NCBI RefSeq assembly: GCF_028769735.1
Contig: NC_088171.1
Location: 95,421,412-95,485,411 of the forward strand
Direction of reading: 5' to 3'
Source: Zonotrichia leucophrys gambelii
Taxonomy: Eukaryota; Chordata; Aves; Passeriformes; Passerellidae
DNA length: 64,000 nt
The translations under genes and the position numbers were made by a program. A model generated the notes under the pieces. That model saw only the letters and a program-made list of their open reading frames with translations, was not told the origin of the DNA and did no database searches. This document shows, piece by piece, positions 13,701 through 26,600 of this stretch; positions within the stretch are counted from its first letter, which is position 1; every line of letters starts with the position of its first letter.

Positions 13701-14399
13701 AAAAGCAGTACTTGACCAATTGCAAATAAGCAATACAGTCCACTTGGTCATTGGTAAATATTTCACAGAAAGATCTGTGTGAGTAAAGATTTGGAAAGGC
13801 AGTTGTTTAAATAGTTTCCAATGAGATATGAAAAGACATCAAGACCATTTCTGTCACTGAAGAGGCTGAACTGGCTCTGTTCAATCATTGGCTCAAGTCT
13901 GGTTTTGTTTGTGCCTTGATATTTGTTTTAGTGATGCTCTGTCTCAGTGAATACATATTTGGTATCCTGCAGAAAGCAGCTTAAATTGTGTGCAGAGAGG
14001 TGCAGTCCAAGACTCCTGATGGAACACTTAAGGATTCAAGAGATTTGCATTCTGAATAAGAAGATCCTCATTTTCTGTGTATAAACTGATATCCTGGTAC
14101 ACTTGGCTACTGCATAGATTACCAGTGTTGGTTGGCATTGGTTGTTTCTTTTTTTTCTTTGCTTTGATGGGTCCAGTGGTAGAATAAAGTACTTTGGTAG
14201 CTGAATGGATAACTATATTTAAACTAACAAATACTTAGCAATGGAGTGTTTCAAAAAGCAAAACACCAGCCTTGGTGTCTTGACAATACAGCCCTTAGCA
14301 ATAAGGGACAAAACACCACAATTCAGAAGTAAAATTCTACCATTGATTAGAAAAAATTTTAGTTAAGCAAACATTGTGCTGCTTGATGCAAGAATTGAA
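10715..14399. other. Non-coding single-copy sequence
   Basis: No gene recognised. It contains T-rich low-complexity text at about 11,510-11,710 and an A13 run at 12,867-12,879. The open frames there (11,268-11,600, 11,528-11,761) are products of the T-rich composition and encode implausible Phe/Leu-rich strings. The rest looks like ordinary AT-rich intronic or intergenic DNA. Confidence 0.55.
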
Positions 14400-14891
14400 A
14401 TGTGGTAGCTCTTTGCTAACCCCAGTGTGTAGGTGGGGTGTAGTTGCCTGATGGTCTTGGCATGGTTTAGGAATGCTATTCCCCAATTAAGTGCTCCCAT
14501 CACAACCAACTGCTGCTTGTTCACCCCACTTTTGCCCTCCCCTTCCCCACTTTTCAATGGAGAGCGGATTTGGAGGCCCAAAGGCAAAGATCACTGGTTG
14601 AGATAAGAACCATTTACTGGAAACAGCAATGGGACAAGAAAATAAACAGTAACAGCAACAATCCTAATGACAGACGGTGCAAAGAAAGCAACGATTCACA
14701 TGGAAAACTCAACCAGTAATGGACAATACTGGGCAGCTCCCTGTGCCAGGGAAGGAACCACTTCTTCCTGGAAGAGTGTTTTTCCTGTGCCCTGGCAGTG
14801 ATGTGAGGTGGTACAGAATAACCTGTGTCCTGGCCATGCCTCATCCTAGGAACTGGAAAAAGTTAACCCCTTCCTAGCTGGAAGCAGGGCA
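14400..14891 (-). mobile_element. ERVL-type solo LTR (degraded, antisense)
   Basis: Read on the minus strand, this matches an avian ERVL-type LTR. The U3 begins near 14,891 with a TG-type end, followed by a ggggttaact block and the ggatgaggcatggccagg motif at about 14,835-14,857. The R/U5 part contains cagtaaatggttcttatctc (about 14,600-14,622), shared by this LTR family. No matching internal region or partner LTR lies nearby, so it is a solo LTR left by recombination. The left boundary is uncertain: similarity is good from about 14,488 rightward and doubtful from 14,400 to 14,488. Confidence 0.7.
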
Positions 14892-17800
14892 TCTGCCCAT
14901 AGAAAATGTTTTAATTAAGTTGTTGAAGAAAACTGTGCAAGTCTTACACCAGATTTAAGACCAGCTATTTTCTGCCTTTGTTTTTCTGTGTTGTCTTTGA
15001 TGCAGAGACTGCAGAAGGTGCTTTGGACCCTTTCCAGAAAGTTATTGAAATCAGTCTTCAGTAACTGTATTGGTTTTTACTGTGTACCAAGGTCACTGAG
15101 CTGCATGAGCAGACAGCTGTGTTCAAAACAGGATTTGAGGCTTTTAGAAGGTGTCTTTTAACAGTTTGAAATAAATAAGGCATATAAAAGCATGCATACA
15201 TCTAATATTTACTACTTTTGTCCTGATCTTCTGCCTCTCTTTCTCTTCAGCTGTGGTATTGCAGGTCAGTTTTGGTATCAGTATCAGCTCTCCAACATTT
15301 ATCACGTCAAACCTCAGAAAAGAAGAGAGGTATTGGCTGCCCCACAGCTGCTGACACTGATAATTAGAAATACAAGTACATATCTTTGTGAGGGTCATGA
15401 TTTGTACTTCTATACAAAGGAGGTGGTAATTTTTGACAAAGCTGCTTGGTAGTTCCTCGTGAAGTATTGTTCTCAGCAGAAACAAAATCAGTATTTGATG
15501 TCTTTCTGTCTAAAACTTCAAGACAGTCATGTTTGAACTAATTGTTTTCAGCTTTTAAGTAAAGTAGAAATTTAAAAGGACATGCAGGTGCTGAGGTTGC
15601 TTTTACTATATCCACCACAGCATTCTTTCCACCATAGTGTGAGCCCTGGATTCAAGCCTATCCCCTATGTACATTAGACCAGTCACCAGAAACAGGTGAG
15701 TGTTAAGATACCAAGACAGGATTTGCTTTGGGGTGGATCTCTTATTTCTTCTCTTTAAGCTTATTTCACATTCAGATGGATATAGACATGCAGTACTTCA
15801 GACTAGGTGGAGGTGGGAAGGGAGAGGTAGAATTAACTTGGTCATGCCTGTCTTTGCTTTCTGTTTTAGGGGCAGATCTTGGATATCTAGAACAATAGTG
15901 TCAGGATAGCTTTATGAATCTCAGGTAGCTGTAGGAAAGCTACCTCTTGCAGAATTCTTTAGACTTATCAAGATATGCTTTTAATTAACTTACATTGGAA
16001 TATATAATGGAGAAGGACAATATTTCAGAGAAAAGAGCTTGCAACTAGGGTGAGCTTTTTTAAATTGTAGCAAACACCTGGAGGAGGACTTGAAAACTTG
16101 CAGCCTATGGAGAATGTTGACCTACACTTCATTCATGTTATGACAAAAGTTTAAATATTTATTTATTTCTCTTGGCTTAGTTTTTAAATCATACTATTAT
16201 TGACTATTGTTGAAGTCAGAATAGCTGGCCAAAGAAGCTTCAAAGCTGTAGTTCCTTCAGCAAGGGTAAAGACCTAAAACCATTATTGCAGGATTTCTGT
16301 GAACTCCATATGATTTTGTGTGGTCTGTTTTATTTCCAGAATTCCCCAGAGATGACCCCTGCCTTCCTCAAAGTATCTTTTCAGAAGGGAAACTTTTCTG
16401 AATGTACATAACTGGCTGGGTGCCTTCAGCATTAACAAGCTTATTAACCACTAATCCAGCACAACAATTGTTAGTGCAGCTGCTGCAGAAATGCACTGTG
16501 AGGAAACACAGAAACTGTGCCTGAAAACAGAAAAATAAATAACAGTGTAGTGATAATTGCCTCCTGTAGGTACTGCAGTGTGGCAGTCATCGGAAACCTA
16601 TTCACTGCATCTACCTTTCCCTCTCTCCCTGATGAATTTCCTTCATCCCCACCATGCTAGCTTGCCTGCAACCTTTTAGAGAAGTTCTCTGGATCCTGGC
16701 AGAAATGCTAGCAGTAATTAGGTAAAACACTGCTGTCAATTTCTGTGAAGAGAAATAAATTTATTACCTTAGTTGAATTCAGGCCAAACTTAGCCTCTTC
16801 CATATATAAGTAGTTGGATGAACAGATAAACAGCTGGGTAGAGTAATTTTGCTTTATCTACCTTCAAACAGGACAAAAGGTAACACACTGAAATGACTAA
16901 AGAATCGGAAATCTGTCACTCCGAAGCTGGCTTGTTTAATCATGGTCCAATACCTCACCCTCTGCATAAACTGCTGAGCACTCGCTTCTTGTGCCTTACC
17001 TTGTCAGGCTGAGGAGCCCTCCCAGAGAAAGGTCACACTTTTAGCTGATGGTGGGTTCTTGCTGGCATGAGTCAAGGCAAGATGAAATTCTGCTGCATGT
17101 ATCTTCTGCTGTCAGCTGGAATTCTTTGTAGGTGTGCAAGGAGTGGGAGATCAGCACTTCCAAATTAATCCAAAGTGCGCTGTGGTGTATTGGCCACTTG
17201 GATTTGATAAGTGACGCATCTTGTGTCTGAAGCCCAGGATCTGATTGAGGGTTAGTGATGGCTTGCAACAGTTCTACTTTAAGAGTTGTGTGAGAGTTAT
17301 AAAATGGAATATATATTGCAAGGAAAAAACAAGAAATCAGAAATCAGAGTTTTGAAATTGAGTGAATCATAGGAATTAGGACAAGCTCAAGTGACTAAGC
17401 AAAGCTATTGAATTTGATGCTCCATCAAGATGTAAGACTGTATTTGGTATGATTGTGACTCAGCACTTGCTGGTGAGTCATTCCTCATCACTGGGACCTC
17501 AGTGCTGTTGGTTTTTGGGCTGAAAAACAAAAGTCAAGTGGGAAGCGATTTAAACCTACAGAGAAAGTTTAAACTTCATGAATACAAAGGACAGGGGGGA
17601 ACTTGTACCCCTAATTAGATTATTTTTCTTGGAAGACTTTATTTTTTAGCTTTTGAATCTGTTATTTTTAGTGGTATGAGATGAATTTTCCCAGCATTAC
17701 TTATAGTGGATGTTTTTCTTTTTTTTTTTTTTGTATAATTAATTTGTGACTACATAAAACTATCAAAGCTTTAAGGCAATGTATTTTGCTTTTCCATGGC

Positions 17801-20800
17801 TCTTTCACACAGATGAATTTAAAGTTCTTCATACCAATAACTCATTTGTGAGAAGACAATAATAGCAGAGAAGAGTGGAAATCAGTAAGTGAAAACAGGA
17901 GAATAGATGTCTGAGAATATACAAGTATTTAATAAACTTTGTGTGTCTAGTAGAAAGTGCAGAACAAAGTCTTGTCAGCAGTTATAATGTCCTGAGAGGG
18001 TGAGGACTTGAGGGGAAATGAGAGGTGAAAAGCAGTGAAATCCTCACCTGAACTCTGACAGTCTGTGTTTATGATATCACAAGTCAGAAATGGAATAAAA
18101 GTGTAAGGGTTCTATCACCTTATCCTGCCAGAGCAAGGGTGTTCCCCTTCAGCCACAGTGAGGTCAGGAGGACTGCGTTAATCTTTCTGTGAAGCTTCAA
18201 ACTTAGCTATTAATAGAGACGGGTTTGTTTGTGAGCATGCTTGGGTGTATTGGTGTGTTAACATCTTTTACCAGATATGGAGATGAGGAGGGAAAACCCT
18301 TTTTGCTTACCTGCTCCATTTGCCAGGTCTGGCAGAGACCATGGGGGAGCTGTAGCTTGTGTTGTAATGTGGAGCTTGGGCAGCTGCTTGGGAGCACCTG
18401 GGAATTCCAATTAGCAAGTTCTTTGCACTCCTGCAGGGCCAAGGCACTGGCAATGCTATGGATTTTTTTTTTCTTTCTCCTGTGTCAAATTGAAGTTATG
18501 TCTTTGGTCTTTTTATTGCAAGTCTCAGTATATTATGATCCATGCTACTACCCATGTCTGTGGTACTAGCTGTATGTATAGATTATAAAGAATTTCTAAA
18601 TGCAGCATTAATTCAAAAAAGTTGCAAAATCTGGGGTGTTTTTCTAAATGCGGCTTTTTAAACCACCTTCTGCAGGTGATGTGCTGCAAAATACCTGCAG
18701 TGTCAGATCTCACTGTTCCTTTTTTAAACAAAGGATGTGATAAAATCACTTAATATGGCAAAGGCACTGTCATACATGCTCACAACTTTTTTTTTGACCT
18801 CCAGACTCTGAGTTTGGTTTTCAAATGTAAGTGCCTCCATGGGATTTGTGAATCTCTGATGGGCATGTGGTTTGGTACATTAGGTACAAAAGCATGCCAC
18901 TGCTCCCACTGGAAACCTTGACTATCTGGCAGTGTTACATTAAGGAATATGAAAGAAGATGTTTAGGGACAGACAAGGTCTGGGAAACCCATCTGGAGGA
19001 TTTAATAAATGAGGACAGTAATTTTTAAGGGATTAATTTTAAGGGATTCCTTACACATAGCCTTTCAGCACTATGGGGAATTATCACTGTGTTTGATTTA
19101 TGTCTAGAAGTAATAATATTTCTTATGGTCATACTTCTATTGCATATAGTTGGTGCTTTTCCAGATTGTTAAGTAATTATATTTAAGTGGTGACTGAGCT
19201 AATGTGGAGCCTGGCTTAGAGTCTGAAGAAATGGATATATGGCAAAGCCCATAAGACCTGATTCAAAAAGATCTTCTACTTCAAAAAGCCCATAATTAGT
19301 TTTATGCAAATTATAGAGGAAGATATCTTGGTAAAACAGGAAGAAACAAAGGAAGGTCCCAAGTTAGTTTTTCCTTTCATGCTTATTTTGTTACAGCACA
19401 CGAGCCTGGTGATGTCTCTGGCATGAGAACATCTGTGTGCAGGTGTGAGCCCACCTCTGCTGCATCCTCACAACACGCTGGTGCCATGCTTTCAGATGAG
19501 ATCAGGCCATGTGGTCCTGCAGGTTCTACTTCAAAATGTTATCCAGGGATTTAGAATTTAATAGCTGTTGAAAGTAACTTTCTAGTGAGTTCCTTCATTT
19601 TTTTCCCCCCTCTCAAAATTATAATAACAAAGCAGTTTAATTTCATACCACATACACTTGGGTATTGAGCATCTTGAGTATTTTATGATAAATGAACAGA
19701 GAGAACAGTTCTGATTCTCAGCAGTTTTTTGGGATTACAGATTTTGTCAGTTTATTTTTCCACATTAGAAAAAACCCGGAGCATTTTGATGATACTGCAC
19801 AACAAAATTGCACGGAAGTTGCCCATTTTCTATTTCGAAGGGCCAAGATTTTAATTTCAACTGCTTTGGCTAGAAACTAATACCACTGTATCTTGGATAT
19901 CTTCCAGGTGAAAGCTTTAACCTGTTTCACTGGAAATGTTGCAATTAGTGCTTGTTCCCGCTTCAGACTCTTTTAAAACCAGAACAAAGCAGCAAACTGC
20001 TAGCAAATCTCAGCCAACAAAGATAAAGTGTGCAAAGGATTAGACCTAAGGACCCTGAGAAGAAGAGCTGTAGTCAGAGCTTGGCCAGATGTAACTCAGC
20101 CTAGAAGTCCTGTTCATTTGAACAAGGAATTTCTCAGTTCTTGGCAGTTGCTTGTCTCAGAACACCCCAAAATGAAAGCATTGTGGTATTATTTATTACT
20201 CAAAAATTGCTCAATAAATGAATATTTTGCATGGCTTCTTCACTTTTGATGTGTTTCTGTTGGGCTGAAGCCAATCTGAAAACATTTCAGCTGTGTTAGA
20301 AAACAAATATGAAGCTCATTTGCTTAATACGTTTTTATTCAGGTTTTAATGAGATTGAAGATTTTTCACTATTAGATACAAAATATTAAGAAATGTGAAT
20401 GAGACACTGAGTTTCTGCTCAAGTAATGGTTTTGTTCTTCCAAAAGGGACCAGCCTCCAAAGTAACCTTTTCAATATGTGTCTCTCCTTCCTTAGTAAGG
20501 AGCCCCTGTTCCTGTTCAGGAGACAGACATTAAGAAAACAAGTGAAGCCATATTTACACTGTCCACCTCATTCTTTGGAGCAAATGCTTATAATTTAATT
20601 AGTATGGGCTTTTAGCTATTCTCCACATGAAAGACAAGGGAAGAGTAGGGCTGATATTTGATAAATCCGCAATTTGGGATTTTTTTGTCTATGCTCTTCT
20701 GGTTTGTTGCCTTTCTATCTCTGCTGCAGATTGTAGGACTAGGGTGAGAGATGTGAGATGTTATTTAGACTGCAGAAATTTCAGTTTGAAATTTTTTCTC

Positions 20801-22767
20801 TGTCTAGGCAGGAGTAGATATGCTGGAACCGAATTGATTACTTTTAGGATTTTTCAAAGGATGAAGACTCTTTATCACTGGGAAAAGGCCATATAGGTGT
20901 TATTTCCCCTCTTCCACCATTCACCAGGTGAATCAGAGTTCAGTGATGTACTTCTGCATGTACCTGAACTAGTGGTATTTGGGGGCTCTAAGAATAACTG
21001 TGATGTAAATAATATACTGTGAATGAGTTTTCCTATGGCATTATGCATTTTTTTCCTGGAGGAGATCTTGCAACTTTATGGCTTCTGTGGTGTCATCTAG
21101 TACATTACTGCAGCAATAAATGGATGCAGAAGACAAGTGTCTGTTACTTATCTCTATTCTGTCTTTAAGGTGTTAGACCACCACTTCTCTCCCTGCCTCT
21201 GGGATACATTGAAAATATGGTAAAGGTGGAAGCTATTGCCATCAAGTATGAAGCAGTTTGGTTATGTAAAGATCTTTGTAATTTTATTTTGCTGTGTTCT
21301 TTGCTAGTAAAGGAACACTGATAAAACTTTCTTTGTTCTTGAAATGTGTTTCTAGTTGCTCCTTTATAACCTCCATGTAGCCAGACACTGTTGTTTTTAT
21401 TGTCGTTAGTCACTAAAAGATAGATTCACTAAAAGATTAATGGAAGCCTTTTGTACACCTGATTTTGAAGAGTACATGTGTGTGTCAGCAGTTAAATCTC
21501 TGCATACAATCAAATAACCCTGCTTTTCATTGATTCTTGCTCCCCTCCATCCCATACAGTTTGCAGTCAGTATAATGAATTGGGTTTTTTTGCATGGAAA
21601 TTGACTCCACTCCATTATTCACATGCATTGGATTTAGCATGGCATGCTACATACTGATAGAGAGCAATAACAGGCAAGGCTATTCACAAGTATTTCTGTA
21701 GCTCTTATATTGCTTTCTCTGATGGGAGCCCACCAAATAGATCTTGTTATTCTTTGTTTAGGCTTTGAGGCCTGAAGTATAGAGAAGAAAAACTGAGCCA
21801 CGATGGCAAAGACTGATCCAACCATTGGTTTTGCACAAGTCCTTTTCCTGTACCTCACTTCAATTTCAAAGAAGCATTTCCTGTGCTGTCAGTTTTCCTC
21901 AATGATAGTTGCATGTTCAGTGGTTAAATAGTTTCAGACCCACTTATTTGCTTTGCACAAGGACTTGTATTATAATTCTACTTGTTTCTGTGAGTATTTG
22001 GCTATTGAAACATGCATATTGATTTTTCAGTGGTGTTGGGGTTTGTTGCGGAACTGGGAGAAAATGGCTTACTTGCAGCTGTTAAGGGGGAAGGTTTGGC
22101 ATTTAAAAACATTTGAAGATTTGCCTTCAATTAATGATAGCTCAATATTTGGCACATTCTGCTTAGTTATGAACATTCTTCTCTCTTCAGCCTGTTTTCT
22201 TGTGTAGGAATGGAAATTGGTTGCTCACTCCTAAGTCTGCTTATCAAAATTGCAAGACTGAGCACTGGAATTCAAGATCTTGCTTGGTTACTTGGGTGCC
22301 TTGTCAATAAAGAAAGCTGTTGTTCCTGTGCCAGAGCGGTGTAGGGCAGAAGCTGACTATTATCATGTGAGAGGCTTTGTTTTCAAATGTATTGTGCTCT
22401 GACAGAGCAAGGTCCTCACTTATGTAAATGTTTAAACAGAATTATCACTACATGGGTATTTCTGGAATATTAAGCAGCTGTACTGCGAAAGTCTTGTCTG
22501 TGTAGGAATAAATTGTCTAGTAGTCCTTCAAATTGTTTAATATCACTGAAATTGTTCAGTAATTCTTCATACTCTTCTAGTAAATGTTAATCAATTGGTG
22601 ATCAGCAGGAGAATTTGATCAGTTTGCACCAAAATTGCTGGGTGATATTGGTACCCTCAATAGAAATGCATGATTTTTCTCATGTAATTTTGGTTTTAAA
22701 ATAAAACCACTCAAAGCTCACTATTTGAAAAACATTTTTATCCATATTTATATACATAAAGTGGTCT
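14892..22767. other. Non-coding single-copy sequence
   Basis: Nearly 8 kb with no recognised gene. Simple features are a T14 run at 17,719-17,732 and a short direct repeat (ttttaagggatt twice) near 19,023-19,048. Stretches at about 16,430-16,800 and 19,890-20,230 are AT-rich but complex, with several TAAT cores and E-boxes, and could be conserved non-coding DNA. That is a judgement of composition only. Frames such as 15,144-15,485 (minus) and 18,225-18,569 (plus) have no domain. Confidence 0.5.
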
Positions 22768-23109
22768 AGAGCTCCCTCATGGGGGGAAGCAGAGGGGCAG
22801 GACTGATCTCCTCTCTGTGGTGACCAGAGATAGGAAGTGAGGGAATTGCCTGAAGCTTTGTCAGGGGACATTTAGGTTGGATATTAGGAATTTTTTTTTA
22901 CCCAGAGGGTGACTGGGCATTGGAACAGGCTCCTCAGGGAAGTGGTCACATCACCAAGCCTGACAGAGCTCAGGAAGAGTTGGGACAATACCCTCAGCAC
23001 ATGGTGTGATTTTTGGGGCTGCCCTGTGCAGGGTCAGGAGCTGGACTTTGATAATCCTTGTGGATCACCCTTCCAACACAGAATGTTCTATGACTCTCTA
23101 TCACCTTGT
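22768..23109 (+). mobile_element. CR1: CR1 LINE 3' end (sense, about 340 bp)
   Basis: The sequence follows the CR1 3' region in order: ggggcaggactgatctcctc and tctgtggtgaccaga, then gcctgaagctttgtcagggg, ttaggttggatattaggaa, ggcattggaacaggctcct, and finally the ttctatgactctctat tail. It is a 5'-truncated, plus-strand copy with moderate divergence and a short T insertion near 22,890-22,900. It covers the end of the second open reading frame and the 3' UTR but encodes nothing now. Short frames in this interval are shadows of the repeat. Confidence 0.92.
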
Positions 23110-23316
23110 TCCAGGTTATTTGCTCAATTTTGAGGTTTTGATGATTTTGATTGATTACCAAGGTCAGTTTGGAAGAAGACATGGCCTGTTTTTACTGAGG
23201 AAGGTATGCAGGGTATTGCTCTAGCTGGATCACTTAAGTTGTGATTTGAATGCAGTGAGTGAAATGCACAGGAGGCAAGATAAATAATAGCTCCAGAAAA
23301 TATTCAGAAAGAATGA

Positions 23317-23680
23317 TGTGGTGGGCTGACCCCAGCCTACAGCAAAACTCCTGCTCTAATCATCTCTCCCTCTCCTATCAAATATGTGTAATGATTTCAT
23401 GGGAAGACAAATGCCATCATGAATGTCCCCACACCCCATCCATTTCCTTGAGATTTTATTGCTAAACATGGCATGGCATGGAATGGAATGTCTGTTTAGG
23501 CAGTGGAGGCAGCTGTCCCAGCTGTGTCCCCTTCCAGCCTTTTGCCCACCTCTGACCTGCTGGCCTCTGAGTGTCTGGGAAGTTGGCGTGGTACAAACAC
23601 TGGTTCACCTTCACATGCAGAGAACAGGTTTACACAGTTACTATGAAGAAAGCTAACTTTGTCCCAAGAAAACTCAGTGA
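23317..23680 (-). mobile_element. ERVL-type solo LTR (internally deleted, antisense)
   Basis: The plus strand reads as the reverse complement of a bird ERVL-type LTR. It starts tgtggtgggctgaccccagc and passes gaagacaaatgccatcatga and gcagctgtcccagctgtgtc. It ends with tactatgaagaaagctaact followed by gtcccaagaaaactcag. These blocks occur in the order expected of the family but with internal deletions, giving about 364 bp. It belongs to the same general family as the copy at 33,287, in opposite orientation. No internal region flanks it. A short CATGG-type repeat at 23,466-23,490 lies inside it. Confidence 0.78.
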
Positions 23681-26600
23681 AAATAAATAGGTTTTAGGAA
23701 ACTTTAATTGCATGAGTCTGTATTTGCATCTTAGCAGCATAAGATATCCATCAGAGATAAGTGAAGAAGAAGCAAAAATTCTACTTGGTGACCTCCCAAT
23801 TCCATGCTGACTTCAATTAGTATACTGCTGTCTGTAAATGAATGAAATTATGCCCTAATGACTGAAATATTTCTTAGAATGCATAGTTTTTTACATGATA
23901 GAAAGTGTTTGAACTTTAATTACAAGATTAAAAGATAGCTTGACAGGTTTCTCAGGACAATATGTCTCTTGAGTTATTAATTTTTAATTATTAACTGTAG
24001 TTCTGACAAAAATAATACCCAAATTACAGTAGGATGCCATCTGGGATCTCAGTTCTGTATAAGAAGTACTCAGTGACTCTTCTCACAAAATGGCAAAGTG
24101 GAAGAAAGATTTGAAGTACAGGCAGAAAAAAATCCATTCCTGACTCTGGAAAAGCTTTTCTCTGTTCTGGAAGCAGCTGGTTCTGAGACAGTTGCAGAGT
24201 TAAACTTGGATGAAGAATACTGTACTTAGTTGTACGTTTGTTTATTTGGTTTATTATGCCTGGTCACAGATTTACATGTTTTAATTGTAATAGTGTATGC
24301 TCTGCCAGTGCTCAACTGCCCAAATTCTTAGTCTGAGAGAAGCAGAGAAAGATGGAAAGAACTAAAGAGATTTTGGATGTTCTCCTTGTATTTGTCCTCT
24401 TTGCAGTAATTTGTTGCTAAAAACATAAAGCTTTGCTTGGAAATGAAAAGTGTTAATCAGTACATGGGGACGAACTTACCATTCTGCACTTGCTGAAATG
24501 AATGATTCTTTGCAGACTCTGCAGCACTCAAAGTTGCTGCAATACCTCTTTATTTAATCCTGATCTCTTGCCCTTGTGAAAACAGTCCAGAAATGTTGTT
24601 TTCATTTAAATCCACATTGATTGTGTGGGCACACACTATTGTTATTCTGAGGTTGGATGCTTAGTTAGATGTTTTTAAACAGTTACAAGCAAACCAAATA
24701 CAAGATAGTCTTTCTCTTACACTTGGGCAAAAAGATGGCTTTCTATTTATTTTGGTGTTTTCTGTCTAGAAATGTTCCTTTTCACTGGTCCTTATGCAGT
24801 CATTTTCCTAAATTTCTGTGTGGCTCTGATAAAGACCTCTCCTTATCTGTCTTTTTGTTAAGACTTTTTTACAAATGGAAGCGATTTGTTTACAGACGGG
24901 TATCTCTGGAGCACAGTGAGGATTTCTTATTCTGCAGTGATGCCTAATTATCCAAGGGGCACAGGAAAGATGCAAGTAGCTCTGAGTGTCTGGGAAATTA
25001 AGGCTATTTGCCTTTTGTTCCTGGTTAGCAGCTGATAAATGACCCTTTCTCCAGCTTGGGCTGTTGCAGCAGAGACTGCTAGTATGTTCATGTTAAAAAT
25101 TGGACTAAATATTTATATGCACATTTTGATAAGCTCTTGACATCTTTTTGCGCTGTCAATTCTCTACAGCACAGAGACACATAATGCAATATTAATGAAG
25201 ATGGTGCAATTAGTAATGTGCCACTTTGCTTGCATACATCCTCCCTGTTTATGTATTAATCCATATCAATGAAGGGAGAAGAGACAGAGAGGGTGAAGTG
25301 GTTGAATGGATTTTGGCTCAGCCATCTCTGCATGAGGTCCAGACTAGTTCTGTTTAAGCTCTGGAGTTTCATGGATATGGCTTAATAAATGTAAAGGAGC
25401 AGTAAAATATATTAATGTAATTTCTCTAAAGAGTAGGTTGTGCACTGAGCTGACATTTACTGCATGCACATGTTCTGTGTGTATGTGCACACACGCACAT
25501 GCACAAAACATGGGTTGTGCGTATATGATGTCTAAATGTGTAAATTTAATGTATGTTAAGCAGCAGCTCCTTCCGATTCACTTAGTAGGATATTGGGTAA
25601 TTAAAGTGTCCAAGGATTTCTGTCTGGTTTCCTAGGCAGGAAACTAAAACATGTGTAGTCAGTTTGATTTTGAATCCGTAGAGTACAAGCTACTAACTGG
25701 AGACTAGGTAATCTAATTTAATTTAAGTGCCCTTATATTGATGTTCTGTGTAGAAGTTCAGGAATTTGGAAAATAAGGTTTTGCAAAGTGTGTTAAAACA
25801 TGTGAAAAGCAGTCACCCAGAAGTTAGGAGCTGAAATACAGTCATAGATTTGGTGGAGTTTTACAAGTTAGCAAAAGCAATGTCCATTTGTGTTGCATCT
25901 CATGAATTAATTCATTTATTTCAGATAGAAAATCTTTTTGGCAGTGACCATGCCTTCATAAAGTTCCTCAGTGTTCCATAGACATAATGTATTGGTAGGA
26001 GGCTAATGGATTTATCAGTGTTACCATTACTGCTGTTTTGTTTCTTTATTTTCATAGAATTTGCTATGGTAACTCCTGCTGTCAGCAGACTGGCAGTCAC
26101 TCTGCGATCAGCTCATTGTAGACAACTGTCAAGAGATGGAACCTAGCATGGTTCCTCTGAGTTCTCACTGTGATATTTTTTTAATTTCCCCAGTCCAAAA
26201 GGGTCTCTGTGGCTGCATAGGTATTTCCTGCCTTCCATATGGGGAAATCTGAGGCTTGACCTGGAATAAACAACATGCTGTTCAGTGCTGAAAATGCAGA
26301 TGAATGCAACAATGCCTTGCAGTCCTTCTCTGTGCCAGAAATAGCAGAAGGCATTTAAATTTCCCTCAAATGGCTTTTTCTTGGCAGAGGTTTAGCTAGC
26401 ACTAGAAGCACAGAGCAATTCAGCGTGGGGCTCCCAGGGCCAGCTGTAGCTCAGCTCCGTGGCCCAGCTGTGCCTGGGTGGATCAGCACAGGCAGAGTCA
26501 CTGCACCTTTCTCAGGCAGACCTTGGGAAATGTTACGTGGACTTAGAGAAGGCTGGGGATCAAAATGTCTTGGATGGCAAAAGGATTGGATGAAATGCTG